Positions 24,503-31,481 of a stretch of 64,000 nucleotides of DNA are shown piece after piece. Each line of letters starts with the position of its first letter. Position 1 is the stretch's first letter. This stretch comes from Vibrio albus (GTDB taxonomy: Bacteria > Pseudomonadota > Gammaproteobacteria > Enterobacterales > Vibrionaceae): contig NZ_QFWT01000001.1 in assembly GCF_003144035.1 (NCBI RefSeq), forward strand, positions 186,001-250,000, in the 5' to 3' direction. The notes under the pieces were generated by a model. It worked only from the letters and a program-made list of their open reading frames with translations, was not told where the DNA came from and ran no database searches. A program made the translations under genes and the position numbers.

Positions 24503-25189
24503 GTGGAATCTATCGGGGATCGTCTAAAGCATGCAAGGTTAGCTAAGAATATGACGCAAGACATGTTAGTGGACGCGTTAGAAAAGGTTGATCCTGAGCT
24601 TAATGTTACCAGGATGAACATCTCACACCTTGAAAACAATATTATTTCATCAATGAAAGAACGGATGTTCCTGGCATCAACAAAAGTCCTTTCGTGCAAT
24701 CCTGACTGGCTTGCGCTTGGGGAAGGTGATATGACAGTTAAAGAGCCGTCTGCAACATATAATGCCAACGTTTCACAGGTGGCTGCTGATGCTGTTCTAT
24801 GCCCTATTGTTTCTTGGGTTCAGGCGGGTAACTTCGCTGAAGTACAATTACCTTACACCCCTGACGAATATAAGTACATGCCCTGCCCGGAGCCGACCGG
24901 CCATGGAACGTACATACTCAAAATTAAATTGGACTCGATGACCCCGAAATTTGAAGAAAATGATCTTATCTTTGTAGACCCAAACCAGGTATCAGCTGAA
25001 CATGACAAGTATGTGATCGCTCTTCTTACCGACTCAACAGAGGTAACCTTCAAGCAACTTCAAATTATTGACGGTAAAAAGTATCTAAGAGCATTAAATC
25101 CTAACTACCCACCAGAGCTTCGGTTTTTACCTATCAATGGTAACTGCCAGATAATCGGGACTGTGGTTGCCCACTTAAAACCTCTATAA
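24503..25189 (+). CDS. CI-type repressor with S24 autoprotease
   Basis: I start at GTG 24503 because GGAGG lies five bases upstream, giving 228 residues. Residues 4-50 form the helix-turn-helix (RLKHARLAKNMTQDMLV, NISHLENN). The C-terminal half is a LexA/S24 peptidase: cleavage site Ala108-Gly109 in WVQAGNF, Ser145 in KLDSMTPKF and Lys184 in VTFKQLQ. RecA-stimulated self-cleavage would induce the prophage after DNA damage. It faces cro across a 144-base operator region and is followed by a strong terminator. Confidence 0.93.
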   Translation: MESIGDRLKHARLAKNMTQDMLVDALEKVDPELNVTRMNISHLENNIISSMKERMFLASTKVLSCNPDWLALGEGDMTVKEPSATYNANVSQVAADAVLCPIVSWVQAGNFAEVQLPYTPDEYKYMPCPEPTGHGTYILKIKLDSMTPKFEENDLIFVDPNQVSAEHDKYVIALLTDSTEVTFKQLQIIDGKKYLRALNPNYPPELRFLPINGNCQIIGTVVAHLKPL

Positions 25190-25204
25190 GAACATTTCCT
25201 TTCT

Positions 25205-25231
25205 AAAAAGCGGCTTCATGCCGCTTTTTTT
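25205..25231 (+). terminator. cI terminator
   Basis: AAAAAGCGGC, loop TTCAT, GCCGCTTTTTTT: a strong intrinsic terminator 15 bases after the cI stop codon. Confidence 0.92.
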
Positions 25232-25271
25232 GTGCTCAACAGTCAAAAAATCAAAAAAACACTCATCAGCA

Positions 25272-25376
25272 AATGATAACAAACTATCGATTCAGTGTGA
25301 CTTACATCACATTTATGCTCATTAATGATAATTTATTATCATTTTAGTTTCACTTTCTAACGATAATTATCTATCG
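25272..25376. promoter_or_regulatory. Three GATA-N6-TATC operators
   Basis: Three inverted repeats with the same core and spacing occur at 25275-25288, 25327-25340 and 25362-25375 (GATA, six bases, TATC, flanked by T or C and G or A). Center distances are 52 and 35 bases. They sit upstream of the plus-strand accessory operon, the position of lambda oL. They are probably repressor operators (inference); the middle one also resembles a Fur box but with a two-base instead of one-base centre. Confidence 0.65.
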
Positions 25377-25379
25377 TAA

Positions 25380-25431
25380 ACACATCAGCAACGCAGTCCC
25401 TCAGACTCTCGCTGATGTGTTCTTTAAAAAT
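25380..25431 (+). promoter_or_regulatory. Leader hairpin with boxA-like motif
   Basis: ACACATCAGC at 25380-25389 pairs perfectly with GCTGATGTGT at 25411-25420. TGTTCTTTAAAAAT (25418-25431) resembles the NusB/NusE boxA of rRNA and lambdoid leaders. Together they suggest an antitermination leader for the left operon. Confidence 0.5.
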
Positions 25432-25855
25432 GTGATTCGAAAGCGTAAGCAAACCGACTTGCTGGCTAAGGCTGGCGAATACGATGCACAAATACGCATA
25501 AGCAAATTCAAGTTTGGTGCTCTAGTTATGCCCTGTAAAAAAAACTTGATAGTGGTAACCCACTCGTGAAGCCAACACGTAAAAATACACCAACCTAAAA
25601 AGTTGGGTTGTAAGTCTTACAAGAACGCATGTTCAGTGCATTGGCAGTGCGCTAAAAAAGAGTAAGCAGCCCGAATACTACGATGATATTTCTTGAATTG
25701 CTTCATTTTGGCTTTGGAAACAGAGTCGATTTGAAAGCTCTCTGATAATGTTCGGCTGTGGATTCAGTTTGTTCTTACTCTGTGGTTGTGCCTGTTAACC
25801 AATCAGTTAACTGATGACATTGCATTAGAGGGCTTTCAAATTATTAGGAGGATTT
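25432..25855 (+). other. Gene-poor structured leader
   Basis: About 420 bases without a convincing gene. Visible structure: TTGTAAG-T-CTTACAA palindrome near 25608-25622; CCAAC/GTTGG hairpin near 25591-25607; GTTAAC repeated at 25794 and 25805; and a long-range stem TTTGAAAGCTCTCT (25730-25743) with AGAGGGCTTTCAAA (25827-25840), 14 bp with one G-T pair, ending just before the ribosome site of the next gene. The loop holds a 16-codon frame at 25748-25798 rich in Cys. No known riboswitch recognised. Confidence 0.5.
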
Positions 25856-26032
25856 ATGAAAGATTCGAGGATTTCATTGCACTTGTGGCGAGCGATAGAG
25901 GCGCAAGCCAAAACAGTAGCTGACTCTATTGAAAAGCCAGAGTGTAGTATCTACGAAACCACTTCTGTAGAGCGGGTAACCGAGATGGAGTTGAAACGGC
26001 TTCGGATATTGATGGCACAGCTCGAAGAATAA
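25856..26032 (+). CDS. Small unknown protein, 58 aa
   Basis: A 58-residue product (MKDSRISLHLWRAIEAQAKT...) with a near-ideal ribosome site, AGGAGG six bases before ATG. The protein is helical and charged, ending ELKRLRILMAQLEE-like. It follows the structured leader and is the first gene of the left region; a hairpin closes the gene. The strong ribosome site and the hairpin argue that it is expressed. Position recalls lambda N or Kil, but there is no arginine-rich RNA-binding motif. Confidence 0.62.
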   Translation: MKDSRISLHLWRAIEAQAKTVADSIEKPECSIYETTSVERVTEMELKRLRILMAQLEE

Positions 26033-26051
26033 AGCCCGAGTTGACGGGCTT
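26032..26051. terminator. Hairpin between convergent small genes
   Basis: AAGCCCG and CGGGCTT form a 7-bp stem overlapping the stop of the 58-residue gene. Weak T tract on either side; it may serve both converging genes. Confidence 0.6.
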
Positions 26052-26059
26052 GCGAATTA

Positions 26060-26272
26060 CTAAGACTTAACTTTCAGTGCCGCTTCAATTTGGTCGGCAA
26101 ATTTAGAAAGATTATCCATATCGCTCTCTAATCGCTTACCAGCAGTATCTGAAGCAGCATGAGCTTTGATTAATTCCAGAGCACACGCAACGGCATATTG
26201 CCGCCGAGTATCAGCATGAACAGTGGTGGTAGAGTTAAATAAACGTTCAAAGACTGTTGATTCATTACTCAT
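26060..26272 (-). CDS. Small unknown protein, 70 aa
   Basis: I start at ATG 26272, with AAAGGAA upstream; a longer reading would begin with an unlikely LFPQTKKEI leader. The 70-residue protein (MSNESTVFERLFNSTTT...) is predicted helical (YAVACALELIKAHAAS, MDNLSKFADQIEAALK). It is the only minus-strand gene in the accessory block and converges on the 58-residue gene. No family recognised. An orientation opposite to the operon suggests expression in the lysogen. Confidence 0.6.
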   Translation of the reverse strand: MSNESTVFERLFNSTTTVHADTRRQYAVACALELIKAHAASDTAGKRLESDMDNLSKFADQIEAALKVKS

Positions 26273-26305
26273 TAGAATTTCCTTTTTTGTCTGTGGAAAT
26301 AACAA

Positions 26306-26620
26306 ATTAGCAAGATTCTATGTCTGTGGAAAGTCGTAGACAGCACGTTTGCTGGGCGTGGATAAATATTCCAGCAGTTACATACCCATGTTGAGATAGG
26401 CGAAAGACGGTGTCGCTGGCATAAACGTAATCCGCGCCTTGATAAAAGGAAGCTGAAGCCTGGAAGTGATCGGGACGTAGATTAACAGCAATATTTTGCC
26501 GGAATGAGCCTTGGAGTCCTTAACAGGGTGATCATTATGACTCAGAGGGAAAGAACTCGAATCGTTATGCAGCTTAACTACCTGTATAGCGTTGGCGCTC
26601 GGGAACAGACCGGGAGCATT
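26306..26620. other. Gap upstream of tRNA
   Basis: No convincing gene. It contains two copies of TGTCTGTGGAAA (near 26288 and 26321) and a hairpin TGCTGG/CCAGCA at 26350-26376. A short frame at 26537 runs into the tRNA and is rejected. Confidence 0.45.
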
Positions 26621-26714
26621 GCCCAATTAGCTCAGTTGGTAGAGCACCGGATTTATGTTCCGTTAACGCCAGATAAGCGGGTTGTCTCAGGTTCGAATCC
26701 TGAATTGGGTACCA
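26621..26714 (+). tRNA. Atypical tRNA, apparent anticodon TAT, long variable arm
   Basis: The 7-bp acceptor stem (GCCCAAT / ATTGGGT, first pair G-T), D arm (GCTC AGTTGGTA GAGC), T arm (TCAGG TTCGAAT CCTGA) and encoded ACCA end are all clear. The anticodon arm reads CCGGA TTTATGT TCCGT, with a mismatched outer pair and TAT as anticodon (Ile AUA codon if decoded normally). Between anticodon and T arms are 23 bases, far longer than in class I tRNAs. It may be a phage tRNA with an inserted or expanded variable arm, or a decaying gene. A plus-strand terminator follows at 26824. Confidence 0.7.
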
Positions 26715-26823
26715 AATTCGTATAGAACGTGACAGTCCGGAAAGACGGGCACATTTCCTACAGCGTAGTAACCCCACTGCGTTGTCGGAAGTGTTCCGCA
26801 CTTCACTAGCCACTGACGTTGTT

Positions 26824-26857
26824 AGCCCCTTACACCTTTGTTTGGGGCTTCTTTTTG
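26824..26857 (+). terminator. Terminator downstream of tRNA
   Basis: AGCCCC and GGGGCT separated by 14 bases, followed by TCTTTTTG on the plus strand. Confidence 0.75.
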
Positions 26858-26871
26858 TCAGGCCAAATACC

Positions 26872-26895
26872 AAAAAACCCAGCGCTAAGGCTGGG
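26872..26895 (-). terminator. Minus-strand terminator
   Basis: CCCAGC / GCTGGG hairpin followed by TTTTTT on the minus strand. No minus-strand gene is seen immediately upstream, so it would stop antisense transcription entering the tRNA. Confidence 0.65.
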
Positions 26896-27042
26896 CTATC
26901 GGGAGGCTTACCGACCAAAGTTCGCCTCAGAGGTAACGACCAACCTAAATGATGAAATAAAGGAAGGTCTGGATAACCCCGACCAAGAAGTTATCCAGTG
27001 AGCAGTATCGACCAAGAAACTACATCACAAGAGGGATCATAC

Positions 27043-27336
27043 ATGAAATCACATGCCGATCAAATTCCGACTGACCCTAAATTTCCTCACACCACGAAGC
27101 CAGCTGAATCTCAGATGGATGCCGTTGGCGAGTTCATTCAGCATACCGGGAAATCATCACTCATCCGTAACGGTGAGTTTATTGGCTTTACCTGGGGGCA
27201 CTTCACCAACTTTGTCAGAAGAAAAAGGCGCAACCCCACCTGTCACCTCAACAACGTAGACCAGTTTCTTAACGCGTTCTTAGATCAGGACGAAGTGATC
27301 TACCGAACCAAGCAACATTTATCAGGCGCTGAGTGA
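27043..27336 (+). CDS. Unknown accessory protein, 97 aa
   Basis: ATG 27043 is preceded by AGAGGG and gives 97 residues; a GTG start at 26998 would add 15 residues without a ribosome site. The protein has a conserved-looking core SLIRNGEFIGFTWGHFTNFV followed by a basic stretch RRKRRNP and a helical end. It may bind nucleic acid. First of a plus-strand series of small genes. Confidence 0.6.
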   Translation: MKSHADQIPTDPKFPHTTKPAESQMDAVGEFIQHTGKSSLIRNGEFIGFTWGHFTNFVRRKRRNPTCHLNNVDQFLNAFLDQDEVIYRTKQHLSGAE

Positions 27337-27379
27337 ATCTACCAGCGCAAAGTTTTAATGACCAAAGGAAATAACGATC

Positions 27380-27973
27380 ATGAATAAACACATAATGATA
27401 GACCTTGAGACCATGGGTAATGGCAGTAGCGCACCAATCGTTAGTATTGGCGCTGTTGTATTTAACCCTTTAACTGGTGATCTCGGAGCTGACTTTGAAG
27501 TAGTGGTCAGCCTAAACAGTTCAGCTCATTACGGTGAAATGGACGCATCAACCGTTCAATGGTGGCTGCAACAGAGTGACGAAGCTCGTGCCATTTTTGA
27601 AAAGGATGTGAAGAAAAGCACATTAAAAGATGCTCTACAAGAACTGAACCAGTGGTTAGCCGATCAAGGCGAAGCGAAAGAGCTTTGTCTGTGGGGTAAT
27701 GGAAGCGGCTTTGATAATGTCATTTTGAATAATGCTTTTAAAGCCTGCCGCATGCGCCCTGGCTTTTCTCACTGGAATGATCGGGATTGTCGAACCATCG
27801 TTGATATGGGTAAATCCATCTTGAATATAGACCCGAAATCCACACTTACCCGAAAAGGTGTTCACCACTCTGCATTGGATGACGCAAAATTTCAGGCCCA
27901 GTACGTTAGCGAAATCTGGAAGGCTTTTTCTTCCTTTGTTCCCTATAACACATGCAAAGCGCCATCCAAGTAA
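27380..27973 (+). CDS. DEDDh 3'-5' exonuclease (Rv2179c-like)
   Basis: The 197-residue protein carries the exonuclease I motif in IMIDLETMG (Asp and Glu at residues 8 and 10), a middle motif GNGSGFDNVILNNAF with Asp, and the third motif HHSALDDAKFQAQ (His and Asp). This is the DEDDh fold of the phage 3'-5' exonuclease family related to mycobacterial Rv2179c. The substrate could be RNA or DNA. The ribosome site AAAGGAAATAACGATC is a variant of the element found before other genes in this block. Confidence 0.85.
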   Translation: MNKHIMIDLETMGNGSSAPIVSIGAVVFNPLTGDLGADFEVVVSLNSSAHYGEMDASTVQWWLQQSDEARAIFEKDVKKSTLKDALQELNQWLADQGEAKELCLWGNGSGFDNVILNNAFKACRMRPGFSHWNDRDCRTIVDMGKSILNIDPKSTLTRKGVHHSALDDAKFQAQYVSEIWKAFSSFVPYNTCKAPSK

Positions 27974-28015
27974 TACCGACCAACTCAGGGGCCACGCCCC
28001 TTATAGGTAACGACC

Positions 28016-28276
28016 ATGACCCCGCGAAATGAAATTGAGAGCTTTATCCTCAAACAAGTAGAGGCTCAGCTAACTGCCGACGGTTATTCTCCCAACGAAG
28101 TTATCAGGGGGGGGGTAGAAGCAATTAAACACTACCGCACCAGCGGCTCTATGGGAAAAGGCAAGGTATTTGATTCATGCCTTGCCAAAGCTAAGCAGCT
28201 ACTTTCTCCAACCAAAAAGCAAGCTGCCAGGAGAAAGCGCAAGCACCAGAGCTACCAGCAATCCATTCCAATGTAA
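28016..28276 (+). CDS. Small unknown protein, 86 aa
   Basis: An 86-residue, mostly helical protein (EIESFILKQVEAQLTADGYS) with a basic tail (KKQAARRKRKHQ). It starts at AGGTAACGACC directly joined to ATG. The N-terminal helices and GGVEAIKHYRTSG turn recall small phage proteins of unknown role. No family recognised; the basic tail may bind nucleic acid. Confidence 0.58.
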   Translation: MTPRNEIESFILKQVEAQLTADGYSPNEVIRGGVEAIKHYRTSGSMGKGKVFDSCLAKAKQLLSPTKKQAARRKRKHQSYQQSIPM

Positions 28277-28291
28277 TTAAGGTAACGACCA

Positions 28292-29293
28292 ATGACCATA
28301 TCGATATCCAATGCCATTCTTCATCAGATCGATACAAACGAAGCGGACGAGCTGATCGTCAACTACCGTTCTGATGAGCTACCAAATAACGCAGCCACTG
28401 AGGCGTTAATTTCAGAACTTCATCGCACCTATAATGCAAAAGCAGGCAAAGGCTTTGGCCTATTCCTATCCGATAGTGAATTTAAAATCGGACTTCAGAA
28501 CCTCCGAAGTAACCAAATTGGTTTCCTTCAATTTACCAGCTCTAATGCAGAACGCCTTAAAAATGAACTTAGCAAGTACCCTTTTGCTGACACTGGTGTT
28601 TTAGTTTTTGCAGAATATCAAAGCCTGGCGACTGAATATCTGTTTGTTGCCATCATTCCATCAATTCAGGGGCTGCAAGTAGATACTCAGCTCGATGTAG
28701 GCGCAACAGACCATCTTGATGTGGACGCTATGACCATTGCTGCCAGAATAGACCTGACGACTTTTGAAACTGATCCAGACTCCAACCGATACATCAGTTT
28801 CCTGAAAGGCCGCGTAGGCCGCAAAGTGGCTGACTTCTTTTTCGATTTCCTCCAAATTGAAAGGGGTCTGGATGTTAAGGCTCAGAACCAGGTTCTGGTT
28901 CAGGCCGTTGAAGATTTCATTGCAGACGATCAGTTGGACAAAGAAGAAAGCCTCTCACTAAGGAAGCAGGTAAAAGACTACTGCAAAGGGCAGCATTCCT
29001 CAGGAGAAGAAGTCGTCATTACCGAGCTATCCGGTGAGCTTCCATCCAGTGAAAGCGGCGTAAGTTTCCAACAATACACGGAAGAACGAGGTTACGAGCT
29101 TGAACCTACCTTCCCTGCCGACAAGGCCACCATCGAAAAACTAGACAAGTTTAAAGGTTGCGGTGGAGGGGTAACCATTTCCTTTGATGCCATCATTTTA
29201 AATGAGCGCATTTTCTACGACCCGGAAACTGACACACTAACCATTAAAGGCACTCCACCTAACCTGAGAGATCAGTTAACCCGACGTTCTTAA
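28292..29293 (+). CDS. YejK/NdpA-like nucleoid-associated protein
   Basis: The 333-residue protein matches the nucleoid-associated YejK (NdpA) family over its whole length: SISNAILHQID at the start, a central FLQIERGLDVKAQNQVLVQAV-like segment, and the C-terminal RIFYDPETDTLTIKGTPPNL. The host normally has its own yejK, so this is a phage-borne paralogue. Such proteins bind DNA with low specificity. Translation starts at AAGGTAACGACCA. It may shape phage DNA or interfere with the host protein (inference). Confidence 0.8.
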   Translation: MTISISNAILHQIDTNEADELIVNYRSDELPNNAATEALISELHRTYNAKAGKGFGLFLSDSEFKIGLQNLRSNQIGFLQFTSSNAERLKNELSKYPFADTGVLVFAEYQSLATEYLFVAIIPSIQGLQVDTQLDVGATDHLDVDAMTIAARIDLTTFETDPDSNRYISFLKGRVGRKVADFFFDFLQIERGLDVKAQNQVLVQAVEDFIADDQLDKEESLSLRKQVKDYCKGQHSSGEEVVITELSGELPSSESGVSFQQYTEERGYELEPTFPADKATIEKLDKFKGCGGGVTISFDAIILNERIFYDPETDTLTIKGTPPNLRDQLTRRS

Positions 29294-29331
29294 CCACCGG
29301 CGCACTACGCGCCACTCCCCGAGGTAGCGAT

Positions 29332-29571
29332 ATGCCCAACGTTTACAAAATAGAAACCTTTAGCGGCGAAAACGCTGAGCGTATCGCTGACACCATTCGC
29401 CAGGCCGGTAGCCATTCTATTATTCGCGGCTGGGCGATATTAACCGACCATGTTTTTAATACGACAGACACTAAGAAGATATTTCCTCTCGTATCCAGAA
29501 CCACGGACGATTTAACGGAAGATGATATCTATGTCTGGATGCAGTCTTTAGCGCTACCGAAGGCTGCTTAA
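29332..29571 (+). CDS. Small unknown protein, 79 aa
   Basis: A 79-residue protein beginning MPNVYKIETFSGENAERIAD with a mixed alpha/beta pattern, ending in an acidic helix (DLTEDDIYVWMQSLALPK). GAGGTAGCGAT precedes the start, a close variant of the shared initiation element. No family recognised. Confidence 0.58.
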   Translation: MPNVYKIETFSGENAERIADTIRQAGSHSIIRGWAILTDHVFNTTDTKKIFPLVSRTTDDLTEDDIYVWMQSLALPKAA

Positions 29572-29586
29572 TAGAGGTAACGACCA

Positions 29587-29760
29587 ATGACCGAACACCA
29601 ACATTATGTTTTCCGGGTGCGCCCATTTCTTGAAAATGCCGCCAAAAAGCCCAGGGAATATGAACGCCCTACCGCTCAGCAACTTCAGGACGGAGTTACC
29701 CGCAGAAAGCTAGAAGACAAGCTAACCGAAATGAAAATAGAGAGAGCGTTTTCGTTATAA
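29587..29760 (+). CDS. Small unknown protein, 57 aa
   Basis: A 57-codon frame starting at an exact AGAGGTAACGACCA-ATG element. The product (MTEHQHYVFRVRPFLENAAK...) is basic and helical at the C-terminus (RRKLEDKLTEMKIERAF). The shared initiation element is the strongest evidence that it is a gene. Function unknown. Confidence 0.6.
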   Translation: MTEHQHYVFRVRPFLENAAKKPREYERPTAQQLQDGVTRRKLEDKLTEMKIERAFSL

Positions 29761-30081
29761 ATCCAAAGGAAATTAATGACAGGAATGTGGGCTTAGAGTC
29801 AGCCATCATCTAAGGAGTTCGTCGTAGATCACCTGTCACCATTTATCTTTAACTAACAACGGGAAATTTTCGCAGATAACGCCAGCAATGCTACAGGAAC
29901 CCGAAAGCGCAGCACCGACACACTGCTAATGAACATTCGTTGCTAAGTCACCGTCACCACTACTGAGTGAATAGGGCTTAATCATTAGTGCAATGGGCGC
30001 AACTGGACTAGCACGGCAGGTTACGCAAAGCTGGCTTTATCTGCCTTCTAAAATCAATAACTGAAAATAAGGGCCTTAAAA
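29761..30081 (+). other. Non-coding stretch with nested hairpins
   Basis: No gene-sized frame. Near the start TGACAGG (29777-29783) can pair with CCTGTCA (29832-29838), enclosing CTTAGA/TCTAAG (29792-29797, 29809-29814). AAAGGAA before ATG at 29776 opens only a six-codon frame. The base composition is more GC-rich than typical intergenic DNA here, so a structured RNA is possible. Confidence 0.45.
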
Positions 30082-30435
30082 ATGCAACATGATTTGAAAC
30101 TGGTAAAAGTGAATCTTGATCCTCGACCTGCCGAGATCACGGCTATTTCAGAGGAAGTCGGCACACAGCTTGGTTACTTAGGCGCGATTGCTAAAGAGAA
30201 GAAGTTCGCCGCAAGCCTTATTGTTAATTGCTACAACACGCATATTTGCGGTGCTGACGTTTCTAACCTCTCTTATTACTGTCGCGGTGAAACTAGCGAC
30301 ACGCTTAAAAAGGGCATGTTCGCTTTGATCAATCTTAGTGCTTACATCGAGTCTCACGAACTGTACGGATCAGATTTTGTTGAGGGGCTTATTGAACGAT
30401 GGGATTTTCGCAATAAGCGCAGTGAAAATGAATAA
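30082..30435 (+). CDS. Unknown accessory protein, 117 aa
   Basis: The 117-residue product is mixed alpha/beta (PAEITAISEEVGTQLGYLGA, KKGMFALINLSAYIESHEL) with Cys at three positions in the middle (NCYNTHICG, YYCRGE). AAGGGCC lies upstream. After it the genome has GCGTTAAG repeated three times before the next gene. No family recognised. Confidence 0.6.
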   Translation: MQHDLKLVKVNLDPRPAEITAISEEVGTQLGYLGAIAKEKKFAASLIVNCYNTHICGADVSNLSYYCRGETSDTLKKGMFALINLSAYIESHELYGSDFVEGLIERWDFRNKRSENE

Positions 30436-30508
30436 GACAAATTTCTAATGCGTTAAGTTGGGTTAACGCACTGGCAATTAACTTAACGCATTGAAGGAAA
30501 ATATCACC

Positions 30509-30805
30509 ATGAAAAATGACCTTTATAGCTCAGGTATGTGTATTCAGAAAGCAGCTGGCATGGTTCGAGGCCGCTCCAGTCTCGATAATATTATGGATAT
30601 TTGCGACAACCAAAAGTCAATAAGCACTGAAAAGTTACGGGCTCTGCTTGAGGTTGTAGAAGAAGATATTCGCTTAGATGGCATCTTTCTGAAAGGTGCA
30701 GCTGAACGCATGGCTAAGTTAGAGCAACGTCCAGAATTTGATTTATCAACCGTCCACGGACGCGAACAAGCGGTAATCGCCGGACTTCGCGCCAGAGGCT
30801 TTTAA
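30509..30805 (+). CDS. Unknown accessory protein, 98 aa
   Basis: ATG 30509 follows GAAGGAAAATATCACC. The 98-residue protein is helical (IQKAAGMVRGRSSLDNIMDIC, KLRALLEVVEEDIRLDGIFL, GAAERMAKLEQ). The layout resembles small phage proteins of the type found near recombination genes, but no family can be named. Confidence 0.6.
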   Translation: MKNDLYSSGMCIQKAAGMVRGRSSLDNIMDICDNQKSISTEKLRALLEVVEEDIRLDGIFLKGAAERMAKLEQRPEFDLSTVHGREQAVIAGLRARGF

Positions 30806-30824
30806 CCAACGGAAATTAAAAATT

Positions 30825-31466
30825 ATGGCAAAAGAGTGGACACACGCTGACCTATGTAAAAAAGCCGTTGGTTGGCTAAAGCGTTCTTATAGTGCTGGCG
30901 GTTGCGGTTGCCCTAATGCCTTTTCAGAGGTTCAGTCTGGTTCCAATGGGGGTGAAATTGTTGATGCTATTGGAATTAAGACAGCCGAAGGTACAGAAAC
31001 CATCGTTGTAGAAGTAAAGGTAAGCCGTTCTGACTTTCTGGCAGATAGAAAGAAACCGTTTAGGGTTGAGCCAGAAAAAGGAATGGGGAATTACCGATAT
31101 TATATGTGTCCAGAGGGGTTAATCAGTGTTGATGATTTGCCACCAAAATGGGGACTTTTACACGTTGGCAGTCGGGGCAAGGTAACAGTTCTTAGTGGTC
31201 ATAAAAATGGTCAAAAACAGGATTGGTATTTTAACTGTAACCGCGATGCAGAAATGGGTATGGCGTCTTTGCTTTTGGCAAAGGCTGGCGATTTCGAAGT
31301 GTTGAATGGTGTAAACCGACTAAACCAGCGTTTAGAAAATGAGAACATCAAACTTAGAAAGAAACTTGATGATCTTGAGCGCACAAGTAGACACGAAGAA
31401 ATCATTCGAGGTTTGGACGAATTGAGCACAACTATAAAGCCAATTCCAAGAGCCAAAATTCTATAA
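30825..31466 (+). CDS. PD-(D/E)XK-like phage protein
   Basis: The 213-residue protein has GGEIVDAIGIKTAEGTETIV followed by VVEVKVSRSDFLADRKKPFR, giving an Asp and an E-x-K of the PD-(D/E)XK nuclease type around residues 48-70. A Cys-rich turn (GGCGCPNAFSEVQSG) precedes it, and a coiled coil (RLNQRLENENIKLRKKLDDL) forms the C-terminal third. Phage homologues are widespread and sometimes mislabelled as adenylosuccinate synthase. A DNA-processing or anti-host role is plausible. Starts at AACGGAAA. Confidence 0.7.
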   Translation: MAKEWTHADLCKKAVGWLKRSYSAGGCGCPNAFSEVQSGSNGGEIVDAIGIKTAEGTETIVVEVKVSRSDFLADRKKPFRVEPEKGMGNYRYYMCPEGLISVDDLPPKWGLLHVGSRGKVTVLSGHKNGQKQDWYFNCNRDAEMGMASLLLAKAGDFEVLNGVNRLNQRLENENIKLRKKLDDLERTSRHEEIIRGLDELSTTIKPIPRAKIL

Positions 31467-31481
31467 CGGAATTTCACTGAT

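Larger units (their letters stand above)
26715..27042 (+). other. Gap with terminators and CGACCAA repeats
   Basis: The first half holds two terminators (26824-26857 plus, 26872-26895 minus). The second half has CGACCAA at 26928, 26938, 26979 and 27008, one of them as GAGGTAACGACCAA. A frame continuing from 26819 to 27001 is not supported by a ribosome site. Confidence 0.5.

Noticed and set aside
25321..25345. Fur box
   Set aside because: AATGATAATTTATTATCATT resembles a Fur site but has a two-base centre, and two further copies with the same GATA-N6-TATC layout do not fit Fur. Phage operators explain all three.
26504..26918. Two protein-like frames over the tRNA on both strands
   Set aside because: Both run through the tRNA and include the peptide patterns usual for translated tRNA genes (LAQLVEHR, VSGSNPELGT). 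No ribosome site.
26819..27001. Frame of 60 residues ending EVIQ before the 97-aa gene
   Set aside because: It starts inside the tRNA-downstream terminator, has no ribosome site and crosses the minus-strand terminator.
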